From: Verrucomicrobiota bacterium
GTDB taxonomy: Bacteria; Verrucomicrobiota; Verrucomicrobiia; Opitutales; Coraliomargaritaceae
Length of the DNA stretch: 12,931 nucleotides
Assembly (NCBI GenBank): GCA_027620575.1
Contig: JAQCDT010000020.1
Coordinates: 1 to 12,931, forward strand
Direction of reading: 5' to 3'
A program made the translations under genes and the position numbers. Shown one piece after another: positions 1-6,425 of this stretch. The stretch's first letter is position 1, and each line of letters opens with the position of its first letter. The notes below the pieces were generated by a model. That model saw nothing but the letters and a program-made list of their open reading frames with translations. It was not told the DNA's origin and made no database searches.

Positions 1-2
1 GG

Positions 3-275
3 GCAATTGAAAATATTTCTTCAATCGATGAAGCTATTTCTAAACACGCAAATAATTGGAAATTTGATCGAATTGCTAAAGTTGATCTAGCCGTTCTACG
101 ACTGGCCCTCTATGAATTACTTTTTCGTGATGATATTCCTCCTATCGTTTCTATCAATGAGGCCATTGACTTAGGGAAAACCTTCTCAAACTTAGAGTCT
201 AAGCGTTTTATCAACGGGATATTGGATCAAGTTAAAAACAGTATACAAAGACCATTAAGAAAAGCTAATGATTAA
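3..275 (+). CDS. nusB: Transcription antitermination factor NusB, C-terminal part (5' end outside window)
   Basis: The first codon in frame is at base 3 and the frame stays open to TAA at 273-275, giving the last 90 residues of a protein whose start lies left of the window. It matches the C-terminal half of NusB: a W-x-F-D-R-I segment, then VDLAVLRLALYELL, then IPPIVSINEAIDLGK, then ESKRFINGILD. These are the family's most conserved helices. NusB is an all-helical RNA-binding protein that pairs with NusE (ribosomal protein S10) on boxA RNA in the rRNA antitermination complex. The stop lies 6 nt before ftsY on the same strand, so the two are probably co-transcribed. Whether the N-terminal half is intact, or another gene precedes it, cannot be seen. 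The identification rests on motif recognition of a short fragment but the pattern is distinctive. Confidence 0.9.
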   Translation, partial: AIENISSIDEAISKHANNWKFDRIAKVDLAVLRLALYELLFRDDIPPIVSINEAIDLGKTFSNLESKRFINGILDQVKNSIQRPLRKAND

Positions 276-281
276 TGCCTT

Positions 282-1175
282 ATGATCGGGGTTTTTAAAA
301 AATTTGCGAATAACCTAAATAGCATTTTTAAGTCAAAGACTTTAGATGCCGATAGCATTGAAGAACTAGAATCTTTGTTGTATACAGCTGATTTCGGAAC
401 AGAGACAGTGGAGAAGGTCATAGATGCAATTGAGGAAAGTTTAAAGAAACAAGCTAAAGGCGAAAACATCGAAGCACTTAAGCTAGCAGAAACGATAATC
501 CAGGAACAACTAAAGGGTGCGGAAAAATCGTTTGATTTCCCTTTTGAAAACAAACCTAGGGTCATTATGCTTATCGGAGTAAATGGTGCGGGTAAAACAA
601 CTTCCTCGGCAAAACTTGCCCATGGCATACAAAAACAAGGTGGTTCTGTTTTGCTCAGTGCGTGTGATACCTTCAGAGCCGCCGCCAACGAGCAAATAAA
701 ATCTTGGTCAGACCGATTAAATCTCGAATTGATTTCAAGTCACCATGGAGCCGATTCAGCTGCGGTTGCCTATGATAGCTTATTAGCCGCAAAAAAAAGA
801 GGCCATGATCTCTTGATTATCGATACAGCAGGACGCTTGCATACAAAAAAGAATTTAATGAATGAATTGGAGAAACTCGACCGTGTTTTAAAGAAGCAAG
901 ATGAAGCAGTATCCATTGAAAATTGGTTAGTTATTGATGGTAGCCTAGGCTCAAACTCTATCGATCAAGCGAAAACCTTTAATGAAGTCATCCCTATTCA
1001 TGGACTGATTATAACAAAATTAGATGGTACGAGTAGAGGCGGTTCACTTGTAGGAATCTATCAAGCACTCAAGATACCTATTTATTTTATTGGTACAGGC
1101 GAACAGCCAGATGATTTTTATCCTTTCAATATTGAAAAATATACGAAAGCATTATTTGAGAAATTTGAATCATGA
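282..1175 (+). CDS. ftsY: Signal recognition particle receptor FtsY (NG domains only)
   Basis: FtsY is the SRP receptor: a GTPase that docks ribosome-SRP complexes at the inner membrane and, with Ffh, hands nascent membrane proteins to SecYEG. The 297-residue product has the helical N domain (about 1-85) and the G domain (about 90-297), without the long acidic A domain of enterobacterial FtsY. Visible motifs are the P-loop GVNGAGKTT (99-107), DTFRAAANEQ (129-138), GADSAAVAYD (156-165), DTAGR (181-185) and the guanine-specificity motif TKLDG (245-249). Several usually fixed positions differ: DGSLGSN (219-225) stands where most FtsY have DA[ST]TGQN, GTSRGG (249-254) replaces GTAKGG, and KTTSSAKLA replaces KTTTIGKLA. 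The ATG at 282 is 6 nt after the nusB stop and has no Shine-Dalgarno sequence. The 3' end overlaps aroB in an ATGA. Confidence 0.96.
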   Translation: MIGVFKKFANNLNSIFKSKTLDADSIEELESLLYTADFGTETVEKVIDAIEESLKKQAKGENIEALKLAETIIQEQLKGAEKSFDFPFENKPRVIMLIGVNGAGKTTSSAKLAHGIQKQGGSVLLSACDTFRAAANEQIKSWSDRLNLELISSHHGADSAAVAYDSLLAAKKRGHDLLIIDTAGRLHTKKNLMNELEKLDRVLKKQDEAVSIENWLVIDGSLGSNSIDQAKTFNEVIPIHGLIITKLDGTSRGGSLVGIYQALKIPIYFIGTGEQPDDFYPFNIEKYTKALFEKFES

Positions 1176-2266
1176 CAGAAACCTTAAACGTCCAATTAGA
1201 AGATCGATCTTATCCGATCTACTTCAATCAAGATGATAGTACGTTAAAAGCGACTATTGATAACTTACATCAAAATAATAAAGCCTGTTATCTAATTACA
1301 GATTCTAACTTATACAGTATTTACGCAGATTATATAGAAAGCTTAGGCATACCTCAGGCACATATTTATCAAGTACCTGAAGGCGAAACTTCTAAGTCTG
1401 TTGAACATTTTGAAAAGATACTCTCTTTTTTGGCATCGCATTCAGCAAATCGAGATGCCTCCATTTTTGCCTTTGGTGGTGGGGTGATTGGCGACCTGGC
1501 TGGCTATGTAGCTGCTTCCTATTTAAGAGGTATTCATTTTTATCAAATACCCACAAGTTTACTCGCTATGGTAGACAGTTCAGTTGGTGGAAAAACCGGA
1601 ATTAATTTACCTGAGGGGAAAAATTTAGTAGGCGCTTTTTGGCAACCGCATGCTGTTTTTATCAATCAAAAATTCCTCGAAACCTTACCCAAAAAACAAT
1701 TTGCATCGGGTATGTCAGAAGTTATTAAGTACGGTCTTCTTGCAGACAAAGCACTATTCGATCAACTTGCCAACATCGGAACAGTCAATTTTGATGATGC
1801 ATTATTGCCTTCGATCATTCGTCGTTGTTGTGAAATTAAAGCTGAAATTGTCTCAAATGACGAAAAAGAAATAGCCGACACAAATGGTCGTGCCTTACTC
1901 AATCTTGGACATACTTTTGGTCATGCCATTGAAAATGTAGCAGGCTACGGTGATTATCTTCACGGAGAAGCGATAGCCATAGGACTTCATTTAGCTTGTA
2001 GGTTATCGGAATTGACCTACTCGTCATTTAGCGAAACAGATACAGAACAAACGATTCAGTTGCTGAATCAAAATGGATTGCCCACCGTACTGAATAAATC
2101 ACTTGAAATACAGGCACTGAATAAAGCCATCTCAAGGGATAAAAAGAATCGTGCAAGTGGCATTCGCTTTGTGCTAATGAAATCAATAGGCAATGCCCAA
2201 ACAAAAGAAGGCATTGATGAAGCTGTTATCAATGCCCTCTGGAAAAAAGTTGGTGCGGTAGAATAA
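1172..2266 (+). CDS. aroB: 3-dehydroquinate synthase
   Basis: AroB converts DAHP to 3-dehydroquinate, the second step of the shikimate pathway to aromatic amino acids. It is a cytosolic NAD-dependent metalloenzyme. The 364-residue length is normal. Recognisable elements are the nucleotide-binding FGGGVIGDLAG (101-111), MVDSSVGGKTGIN (133-144), FASGMSEVIKYG (177-188), NLGHTFGHAIE (244-254) and LHGEAIAIGL (263-272). The expected metal ligands are present as E183, H247 and H264, and the C-terminal RDKKNRASG loop is intact, so the enzyme looks functional. The ATG overlaps the ftsY stop (ATGA), which points to translational coupling. The last ~60 bases of the gene also contain, on the other strand, a terminator-like hairpin for the convergent operon. 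The stop codon is one base from the stop of the facing protease gene. Confidence 0.97.
   Translation: MTETLNVQLEDRSYPIYFNQDDSTLKATIDNLHQNNKACYLITDSNLYSIYADYIESLGIPQAHIYQVPEGETSKSVEHFEKILSFLASHSANRDASIFAFGGGVIGDLAGYVAASYLRGIHFYQIPTSLLAMVDSSVGGKTGINLPEGKNLVGAFWQPHAVFINQKFLETLPKKQFASGMSEVIKYGLLADKALFDQLANIGTVNFDDALLPSIIRRCCEIKAEIVSNDEKEIADTNGRALLNLGHTFGHAIENVAGYGDYLHGEAIAIGLHLACRLSELTYSSFSETDTEQTIQLLNQNGLPTVLNKSLEIQALNKAISRDKKNRASGIRFVLMKSIGNAQTKEGIDEAVINALWKKVGAVE
2196..2236 (-). terminator. Candidate Rho-independent terminator of the minus-strand operon, inside aroB
   Basis: Read on the minus strand, an exact 9-bp inverted repeat (GGCATTGAT at 2236-2228, ATCAATGCC at 2218-2210) is followed at once by TTCTTTTGTTT (2209-2199). 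With one A-T and one G-T pair added inside, the stem reaches 11 bp with a 5-nt loop. The hairpin begins 31 nt beyond the protease stop codon, where the end of the long minus-strand transcript is expected. On the plus strand the arm is followed by no U-tract, so it would act in one direction only. The bases also encode the aroB C-terminus (GIDEAVINA). Inference from sequence; transcript ends have not been mapped. Confidence 0.6.
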
Positions 2267-2267
2267 T

Positions 2268-3764
2268 CTAGAATCTAATCACTAGATAGCGAACACGCCC
2301 GTTATACCATATATATAAGCGGTTGGCTTTCTCTTCATCGATATATTTAGCAATATCTTTTGGCTCTTTTACTGACTGCCCATTAACTTCCATAATAATA
2401 GTATTTGGACGCATGACTTGAGCATAAGGTGATTTCGCTGAAATATCCGCAACAAGCACACCAGAAATCTTCTCAGGCACAGATAACTTAGATCGCATTT
2501 CTTCATCTAAGAATTTCAAAGTCACTCCCTCTAAAATGGTTTCTTTGCCATTATCTGCGTAATTACCTTCTACATCTCCTAAAATAACAGGGATTTCAAG
2601 TAGCTCACCTTCTCGAAATAAATAAACCGTTACTTCCGAACCAGGATTCATTTGTGATACTTTTAATCGTAAATCTTGAGATGATTTTATATTTTGATCA
2701 TTAATTTTAACAATTACATCACCGTGAGTAATGCCCGCAATTTCTGCAGGAGATCCTGCCTGTACCTGATCGACTAATGCACCTTCTGTTGAGTCTAAGC
2801 CAAAAGCTTCGGCGATATCAATTGTCACATTTTGTGAATAAATTCCTAAGAGACCTCTGGGCACTTCTCCCACTTCAACTAATTTCTTCATAACATCTAG
2901 AGCCATATTTATGGGAATCGCAAAACCGATACCAATACTGCCACCTGATCTAGAAAAAATGGCCGTATTAATGCCAATGAGGCGGCCATAGGCATCTATT
3001 AAAGCTCCACCCGAATTTCCTAAATTAATAGAGGCATCGGTTTGAATAAAGTTTTCATAAGCATCCTGTCCAAGTATGCCTAAGGAATGGCGACCCGTTG
3101 CGGATACAATTCCCTGAGTAGCGGTAATGCCTACTTCCAGCGGATTTCCAATCGCAAATACGACATCCCCCACTCTAATCTGATCACTATTTGCGACTGT
3201 TATTGGGCTAATTGCTGATGTGACTTCTATTTTCAAGACTGCAATATCAGTCTTCTTGTCCGAGCCTATTAATTCAGCCACGTATTCACGCTTATCATCG
3301 AGCCGAATCTTTATTTCATCGACTGGTTCTCCCCTTTGGTCGTGAACCACATGATGATTTGTCATAATGTACCCATCTTCGGTCATTATGACTCCTGAAC
3401 CTGCTCCATAAGGCTTTAACTGTTCCGTTTCTTCCTCTCTAGCTTCAGGTTCGCCATACATTTCGGGCACTGGAAAACCAAACTGACGAAAAAGTTCAGG
3501 AATACCATTAGGCATTCGATTGGAATATACTGACTGATATTTCGCCGTGTAAACACTGACAACGGAAGGGGTCGCTTTTTCAAGAACATCCGCATAAGAA
3601 AATGTCGTACCATCTTTTAAATCGGCTTGATCGACAACCGATTCTTTAATCATAACTTTCTCAATAGTATTGCCGATTGTCTTATCCCCACCTTCAGCAC
3701 AGGCAGAAAAATATAAGCCAAGAGGCGCTAAACTAACGAATAAAAAACGAATTAATAAGTTCAT
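2268..3764 (-). CDS. Periplasmic HtrA/Do-family serine protease with two PDZ domains (DegP-like)
   Basis: This is an HtrA/Do-type protease and chaperone that degrades or holds misfolded envelope proteins. The 498-residue product starts with an export signal (hydrophobic residues 3-20, then SACA-EGG). A chymotrypsin-fold domain follows (about 60-290) with the full catalytic triad: H138 in TNHHVV, D173 in KKTDIAVLK and S251 in GNSGG. PDZ1 covers about 303-395 and a more divergent PDZ2 about 405-498. Domain order and length match DegP/DegQ; the sequence does not separate DegP, DegQ and MucD, so I give no symbol. C22 could be a lipobox cysteine (FSAC) or simply sit before a signal peptidase I site (ACA-E). 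The ATG follows prs by 47 bp, making it the last gene of the long operon. It sits with bamA, skp and lpxD, which fits outer-membrane protein quality control. Confidence 0.94.
   Translation of the reverse strand: MNLLIRFLFVSLAPLGLYFSACAEGGDKTIGNTIEKVMIKESVVDQADLKDGTTFSYADVLEKATPSVVSVYTAKYQSVYSNRMPNGIPELFRQFGFPVPEMYGEPEAREEETEQLKPYGAGSGVIMTEDGYIMTNHHVVHDQRGEPVDEIKIRLDDKREYVAELIGSDKKTDIAVLKIEVTSAISPITVANSDQIRVGDVVFAIGNPLEVGITATQGIVSATGRHSLGILGQDAYENFIQTDASINLGNSGGALIDAYGRLIGINTAIFSRSGGSIGIGFAIPINMALDVMKKLVEVGEVPRGLLGIYSQNVTIDIAEAFGLDSTEGALVDQVQAGSPAEIAGITHGDVIVKINDQNIKSSQDLRLKVSQMNPGSEVTVYLFREGELLEIPVILGDVEGNYADNGKETILEGVTLKFLDEEMRSKLSVPEKISGVLVADISAKSPYAQVMRPNTIIMEVNGQSVKEPKDIAKYIDEEKANRLYIWYNGRVRYLVIRF
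2299..2335 (+). terminator. Weak candidate terminator for the nusB-ftsY-aroB unit, inside the protease gene
   Basis: Thirty-two bases past the aroB stop, the plus strand can form an 8-bp stem (CCGTTATA at 2299-2306 with TATAA-CGG at 2314-2322, one bulged G at 2319) and a 7-nt loop. It is followed by a pyrimidine-rich TTGGCTTTCTCTT rather than a clean U-run. Position is right, structure is mediocre. It lies entirely in the 3' coding part of the opposing gene. It may be chance in AT-rich DNA. Confidence 0.25.
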
Positions 3765-3811
3765 AATATTACAATAATAAATTAAAAATTTAAGACGATA
3801 ATAAGATAAAG

Positions 3812-4759
3812 TTAAAACCCTTTTATTTCAAATAATCCTGTAACACTTTCGTTTTTATTAATTCTATTGATCGCTTCACCTAATAATTTAGAGACACTCA
3901 AAACGGTAATGGGAATGCCTTCCTGCTGCAAAACAGGAGTTGTATTTGTCGTGATCAATTCATCTAGATGACCATCTGCCAATCTTTGGTAGCCTTTGTC
4001 ATTTAAAACTCCATGACTGACCGCTGCAAAAACCTTACGTGCACCGTTCTTCTTCAATAACTCTGCCGCTGCACACAAAGTACCTGCGGTTTCGGTCATA
4101 TCATCAACAATAAGAATATCACGTCCTTCCGTATCACCCACAAGGGATACAGCTTCAACTGTTTCTGCATCAGTTCTACGTTTTGCGATGAACCCCAAAG
4201 GGACTTTTAGAAAATTTGCATAAGCTGAAGCCATCTTCATACCACCAACATCTGGAGAAAATAAAGTGAGATTTTCACAATCGATATTTTTCAAATGTTC
4301 AAACATGACAGGAGAGGCATACAAATGATCCACCGGAATGTCGAAAAATCCTTGGATTTGTTGTGCATGCAAATCAACCGTCAGGATTCTTGATGCCCCA
4401 GCAGATACAAGTAAATTGGCCACTAGCTTTGAAGTAATGGGAACTCTTGGTTGATCTTTTCGGTCTTGCCTTGCATAACCATAAAAAGGAATCACTGCAG
4501 TGATACGACTCGCAGAAGCACGCTTAGCCGCATCAATCATAATAAATAATTCCATTAAATTTTGATTCGCAGGATTACAGGTTGATTGAATAATAAACAC
4601 ATCCATTCCTCGAATGTTTTCTTCAATACGAACAAAACTTTCTCCATCAGGAAAACTATTGACAGTTGCATTCCCTAAAGGGACTCCCAAATAATCACAT
4701 ATTTCTTGTGCTAGAACTGGGTTTGAATTACCGCAAAATATTTTAAAAGAATTGTTCAT
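3812..4759 (-). CDS. prs: Ribose-phosphate pyrophosphokinase (PRPP synthetase)
   Basis: Prs transfers pyrophosphate from ATP to ribose 5-phosphate, making PRPP for purine, pyrimidine, NAD, histidine and tryptophan synthesis in the cytosol. The 315-residue length is typical of the bacterial class I enzyme. Family landmarks are all present: FPDGE (36-40), the flexible-loop segment PFYGYARQDRK (91-101), the metal/ATP-binding DLHAQQIQGFFD (129-140, with H131), the catalytic KRR (193-195) and the PRPP-binding loop VDDMTETAGT (218-227). The ATG is preceded by 37 bp after lpxD and no Shine-Dalgarno sequence; the protease gene follows 47 bp after the stop. In many other bacteria prs sits directly beside rplY and pth. 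Here those genes are at the opposite end of the same operon, so prs is among the envelope genes. No defect is visible. Confidence 0.97.
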   Translation of the reverse strand: MNNSFKIFCGNSNPVLAQEICDYLGVPLGNATVNSFPDGESFVRIEENIRGMDVFIIQSTCNPANQNLMELFIMIDAAKRASASRITAVIPFYGYARQDRKDQPRVPITSKLVANLLVSAGASRILTVDLHAQQIQGFFDIPVDHLYASPVMFEHLKNIDCENLTLFSPDVGGMKMASAYANFLKVPLGFIAKRRTDAETVEAVSLVGDTEGRDILIVDDMTETAGTLCAAAELLKKNGARKVFAAVSHGVLNDKGYQRLADGHLDELITTNTTPVLQQEGIPITVLSVSKLLGEAINRINKNESVTGLFEIKGF

Positions 4760-4796
4760 TAATTATGAGAGTGTTTTAGAAGGTTTTGATCGAGAT

Positions 4797-5813
4797 TTAA
4801 AGATTTTTAAAGCGTTTAAAGAGTTCTGGCAATTTTTGCTTTAAAGAAAATAAACGCCAGAAAACTACTTTAGGTTGAGCTGGAAAGCCTAGAACATGAC
4901 TGTTAGCCTCTAAGGAGTTAACTGCAACAGACATCGCTCCGATAGTTGAATTTTCTCCTATTGTTAAATGGCCTGTAACACCACTTTTACCTGCAACGAT
5001 TACATTGTCTTCCAAAATAGCACTCCCAGCAATTCCAGCCTGACTCACCAATAAGCAATATTTACCAATTTTTACATTATGCGCAATTTGAACTAAGTTA
5101 TCTATTTTTGTTCCTTCTCCAATATAGGTTCGTCCCATTCTCGCTCGATCTATTGTTGAATTTGCACCAATGTCCACATCCGATGCGGTTTCAACAATAC
5201 CAATTTGTGGTAAGCGTTCATGCTTACCCTCGAATTGAATATAGCCAAAGCCATCTGAGCCAATTACACACCCTTCAAGTAATCGATTCCTATCACCAAT
5301 CACACAGTAAGAACCGACAATCACTTGAGGAAAAATAATAGCCCCATCACCAATTTTAGCGCCACGCCCAACAGTCACTTGACTTGCTAATGAAGCTGAA
5401 CCAATATGCACACCTTCTTCAATGCAACATAACGGACCTATATAGGCATCCGCTGAAATCTTTGCTGATGGATGCACAAAAGCTGAAGGATGAATCCCTG
5501 GCTTGGGCTTAGGACTGATTTCAAGCTCAATAGCTCGGCAAATTTTAGCCAACTTTAAAGAGGGATTTTCAACATAGAGAAATGTCTGCCCCTTACTAGG
5601 TGAATACTCAGCATCACGGGGAACCAAGACAACCGAAGCATTTGTTTTAAGTAAATCCTCTTTATACTTCTCTAGGTAAAAAAAAGAGAGATCCCCTTCT
5701 TTAGCATCCGCTAATGAAGCAAATCCCTCAATGTTTCCATTAAAGTCGCCTTTAACCGTTATATCTGATCCGATTATTTCTAAAATAAATTCCAGTGAAT
5801 AGGAATATTTCAT
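4797..5813 (-). CDS. lpxD: UDP-3-O-acylglucosamine N-acyltransferase
   Basis: LpxD adds the second, amide-linked acyl chain to UDP-3-O-acyl-glucosamine, the third step of lipid A synthesis, using acyl-ACP in the cytosol. The 338 residues match the family length. An N-terminal uridine-binding domain (about 1-100) precedes a left-handed beta-helix of hexapeptide repeats (about 105-305, of the type I-G-x-x-x-x-I), then a short basic helical C-terminus. The conserved GSDGFGY (185-191) and the catalytic-type histidine in QIAHNVKIG (H245) are present, as is H272 in GHLTIG. It lies 35 bp after skp and 37 bp before prs. The usual downstream partners fabZ, lpxA and lpxB are absent here, so the rest of lipid A synthesis must be encoded elsewhere. 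No Shine-Dalgarno precedes the ATG. Confidence 0.95.
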   Translation of the reverse strand: MKYSYSLEFILEIIGSDITVKGDFNGNIEGFASLADAKEGDLSFFYLEKYKEDLLKTNASVVLVPRDAEYSPSKGQTFLYVENPSLKLAKICRAIELEISPKPKPGIHPSAFVHPSAKISADAYIGPLCCIEEGVHIGSASLASQVTVGRGAKIGDGAIIFPQVIVGSYCVIGDRNRLLEGCVIGSDGFGYIQFEGKHERLPQIGIVETASDVDIGANSTIDRARMGRTYIGEGTKIDNLVQIAHNVKIGKYCLLVSQAGIAGSAILEDNVIVAGKSGVTGHLTIGENSTIGAMSVAVNSLEANSHVLGFPAQPKVVFWRLFSLKQKLPELFKRFKNL

Positions 5814-5848
5814 ATTTTAGAATCAGGTAATCTAGCTACAGGTACAAT

Positions 5849-6376
5849 TTATTTGTTTAATTCAGCGATAATTTTATCCGAAATATCTAATGCATCTTCT
5901 ACATAGATGACGCTATTCGTGGATAAAACAATGTCGATATCACTTTCTTCAGCAATTTTCTTAACTGCATCTTGAGCCTTTTGCTGAAGAGGAAGTAATT
6001 CTTGCTGCTGACCATTTTGACCTAGCTCTTGTGCTTGCTGAGAAAATTGTTGAAGCTGCACTTGTTTATTTTGAAGTGTTGTTTGATATTCAATTATTTT
6101 AGAACGAGCTTTATCGCGAGCTTTATCATCTAAAGCAGGATTGTTTGAAGTAGCGTCCGCTTCTCTTGCCTCTGCAATAATGTTAGTAATCTCCTCTTGC
6201 ATTTTTTGAATCTCTTCTTGGATAGGGGCAACTGAAGCAAGAACTTTCTCTCGAGCTTGATTGAAAGCTACATATTCAGAGAGAACTCTTTGCTCATCGA
6301 CTACAGCAATTGAGTTAGCATTAATTGTTAATACACTAAAGATTAGTATAAGAAGGTTTTTGAGTAATTTATTCAT
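5849..6376 (-). CDS. skp: Periplasmic outer-membrane-protein chaperone, Skp/OmpH family
   Basis: Skp/OmpH proteins are trimeric periplasmic holdases that carry unfolded outer-membrane proteins to the BAM complex. The 175-residue product begins with a classic signal peptide (basic MNKLLK, hydrophobic 5-18, cleavage probably near residue 20, NA-NS). The mature start IAVVDEQRVLSEY is the typical OmpH beta-strand entry. Residues about 38-140 form the long charged helical hairpin. The returning arm is rich in glutamine (about 95-135), and the C-terminus returns to beta-forming sequence (IDIVLSTNSVIYV) and a final DISDKIIAELNK helix. Family sequences are poorly conserved, so assignment rests on size, signal peptide, coiled-coil pattern and the position between bamA and lpxD, which is the conserved order in many diderms. 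Confidence 0.9.
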   Translation of the reverse strand: MNKLLKNLLILIFSVLTINANSIAVVDEQRVLSEYVAFNQAREKVLASVAPIQEEIQKMQEEITNIIAEAREADATSNNPALDDKARDKARSKIIEYQTTLQNKQVQLQQFSQQAQELGQNGQQQELLPLQQKAQDAVKKIAEESDIDIVLSTNSVIYVEDALDISDKIIAELNK

Positions 6377-6425
6377 ATTTTATAAATTTGTTTAACAGTA
6401 AAATAATGTAAGTAAAGTGATAGAT

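Noticed and set aside
272..688. 138-residue open frame antisense to ftsY
   Set aside because: It lies opposite conserved ftsY codons, resembles no family, and has no start signal; it is a by-product of the coding strand.
791..798. Run of eight A residues in ftsY (a similar run occurs in lpxD near 5678) as a slippage or phase-variation site
   Set aside because: Both frames are intact, the tracts are short, and A-runs are common in Lys-rich AT-rich genes.
3778..3792. TAAATT/AATTTA hairpin in the prs-protease gap
   Set aside because: The stem is only A-T pairs with a 3-nt loop, expected by chance in such AT-rich sequence; no adequate U-tract.
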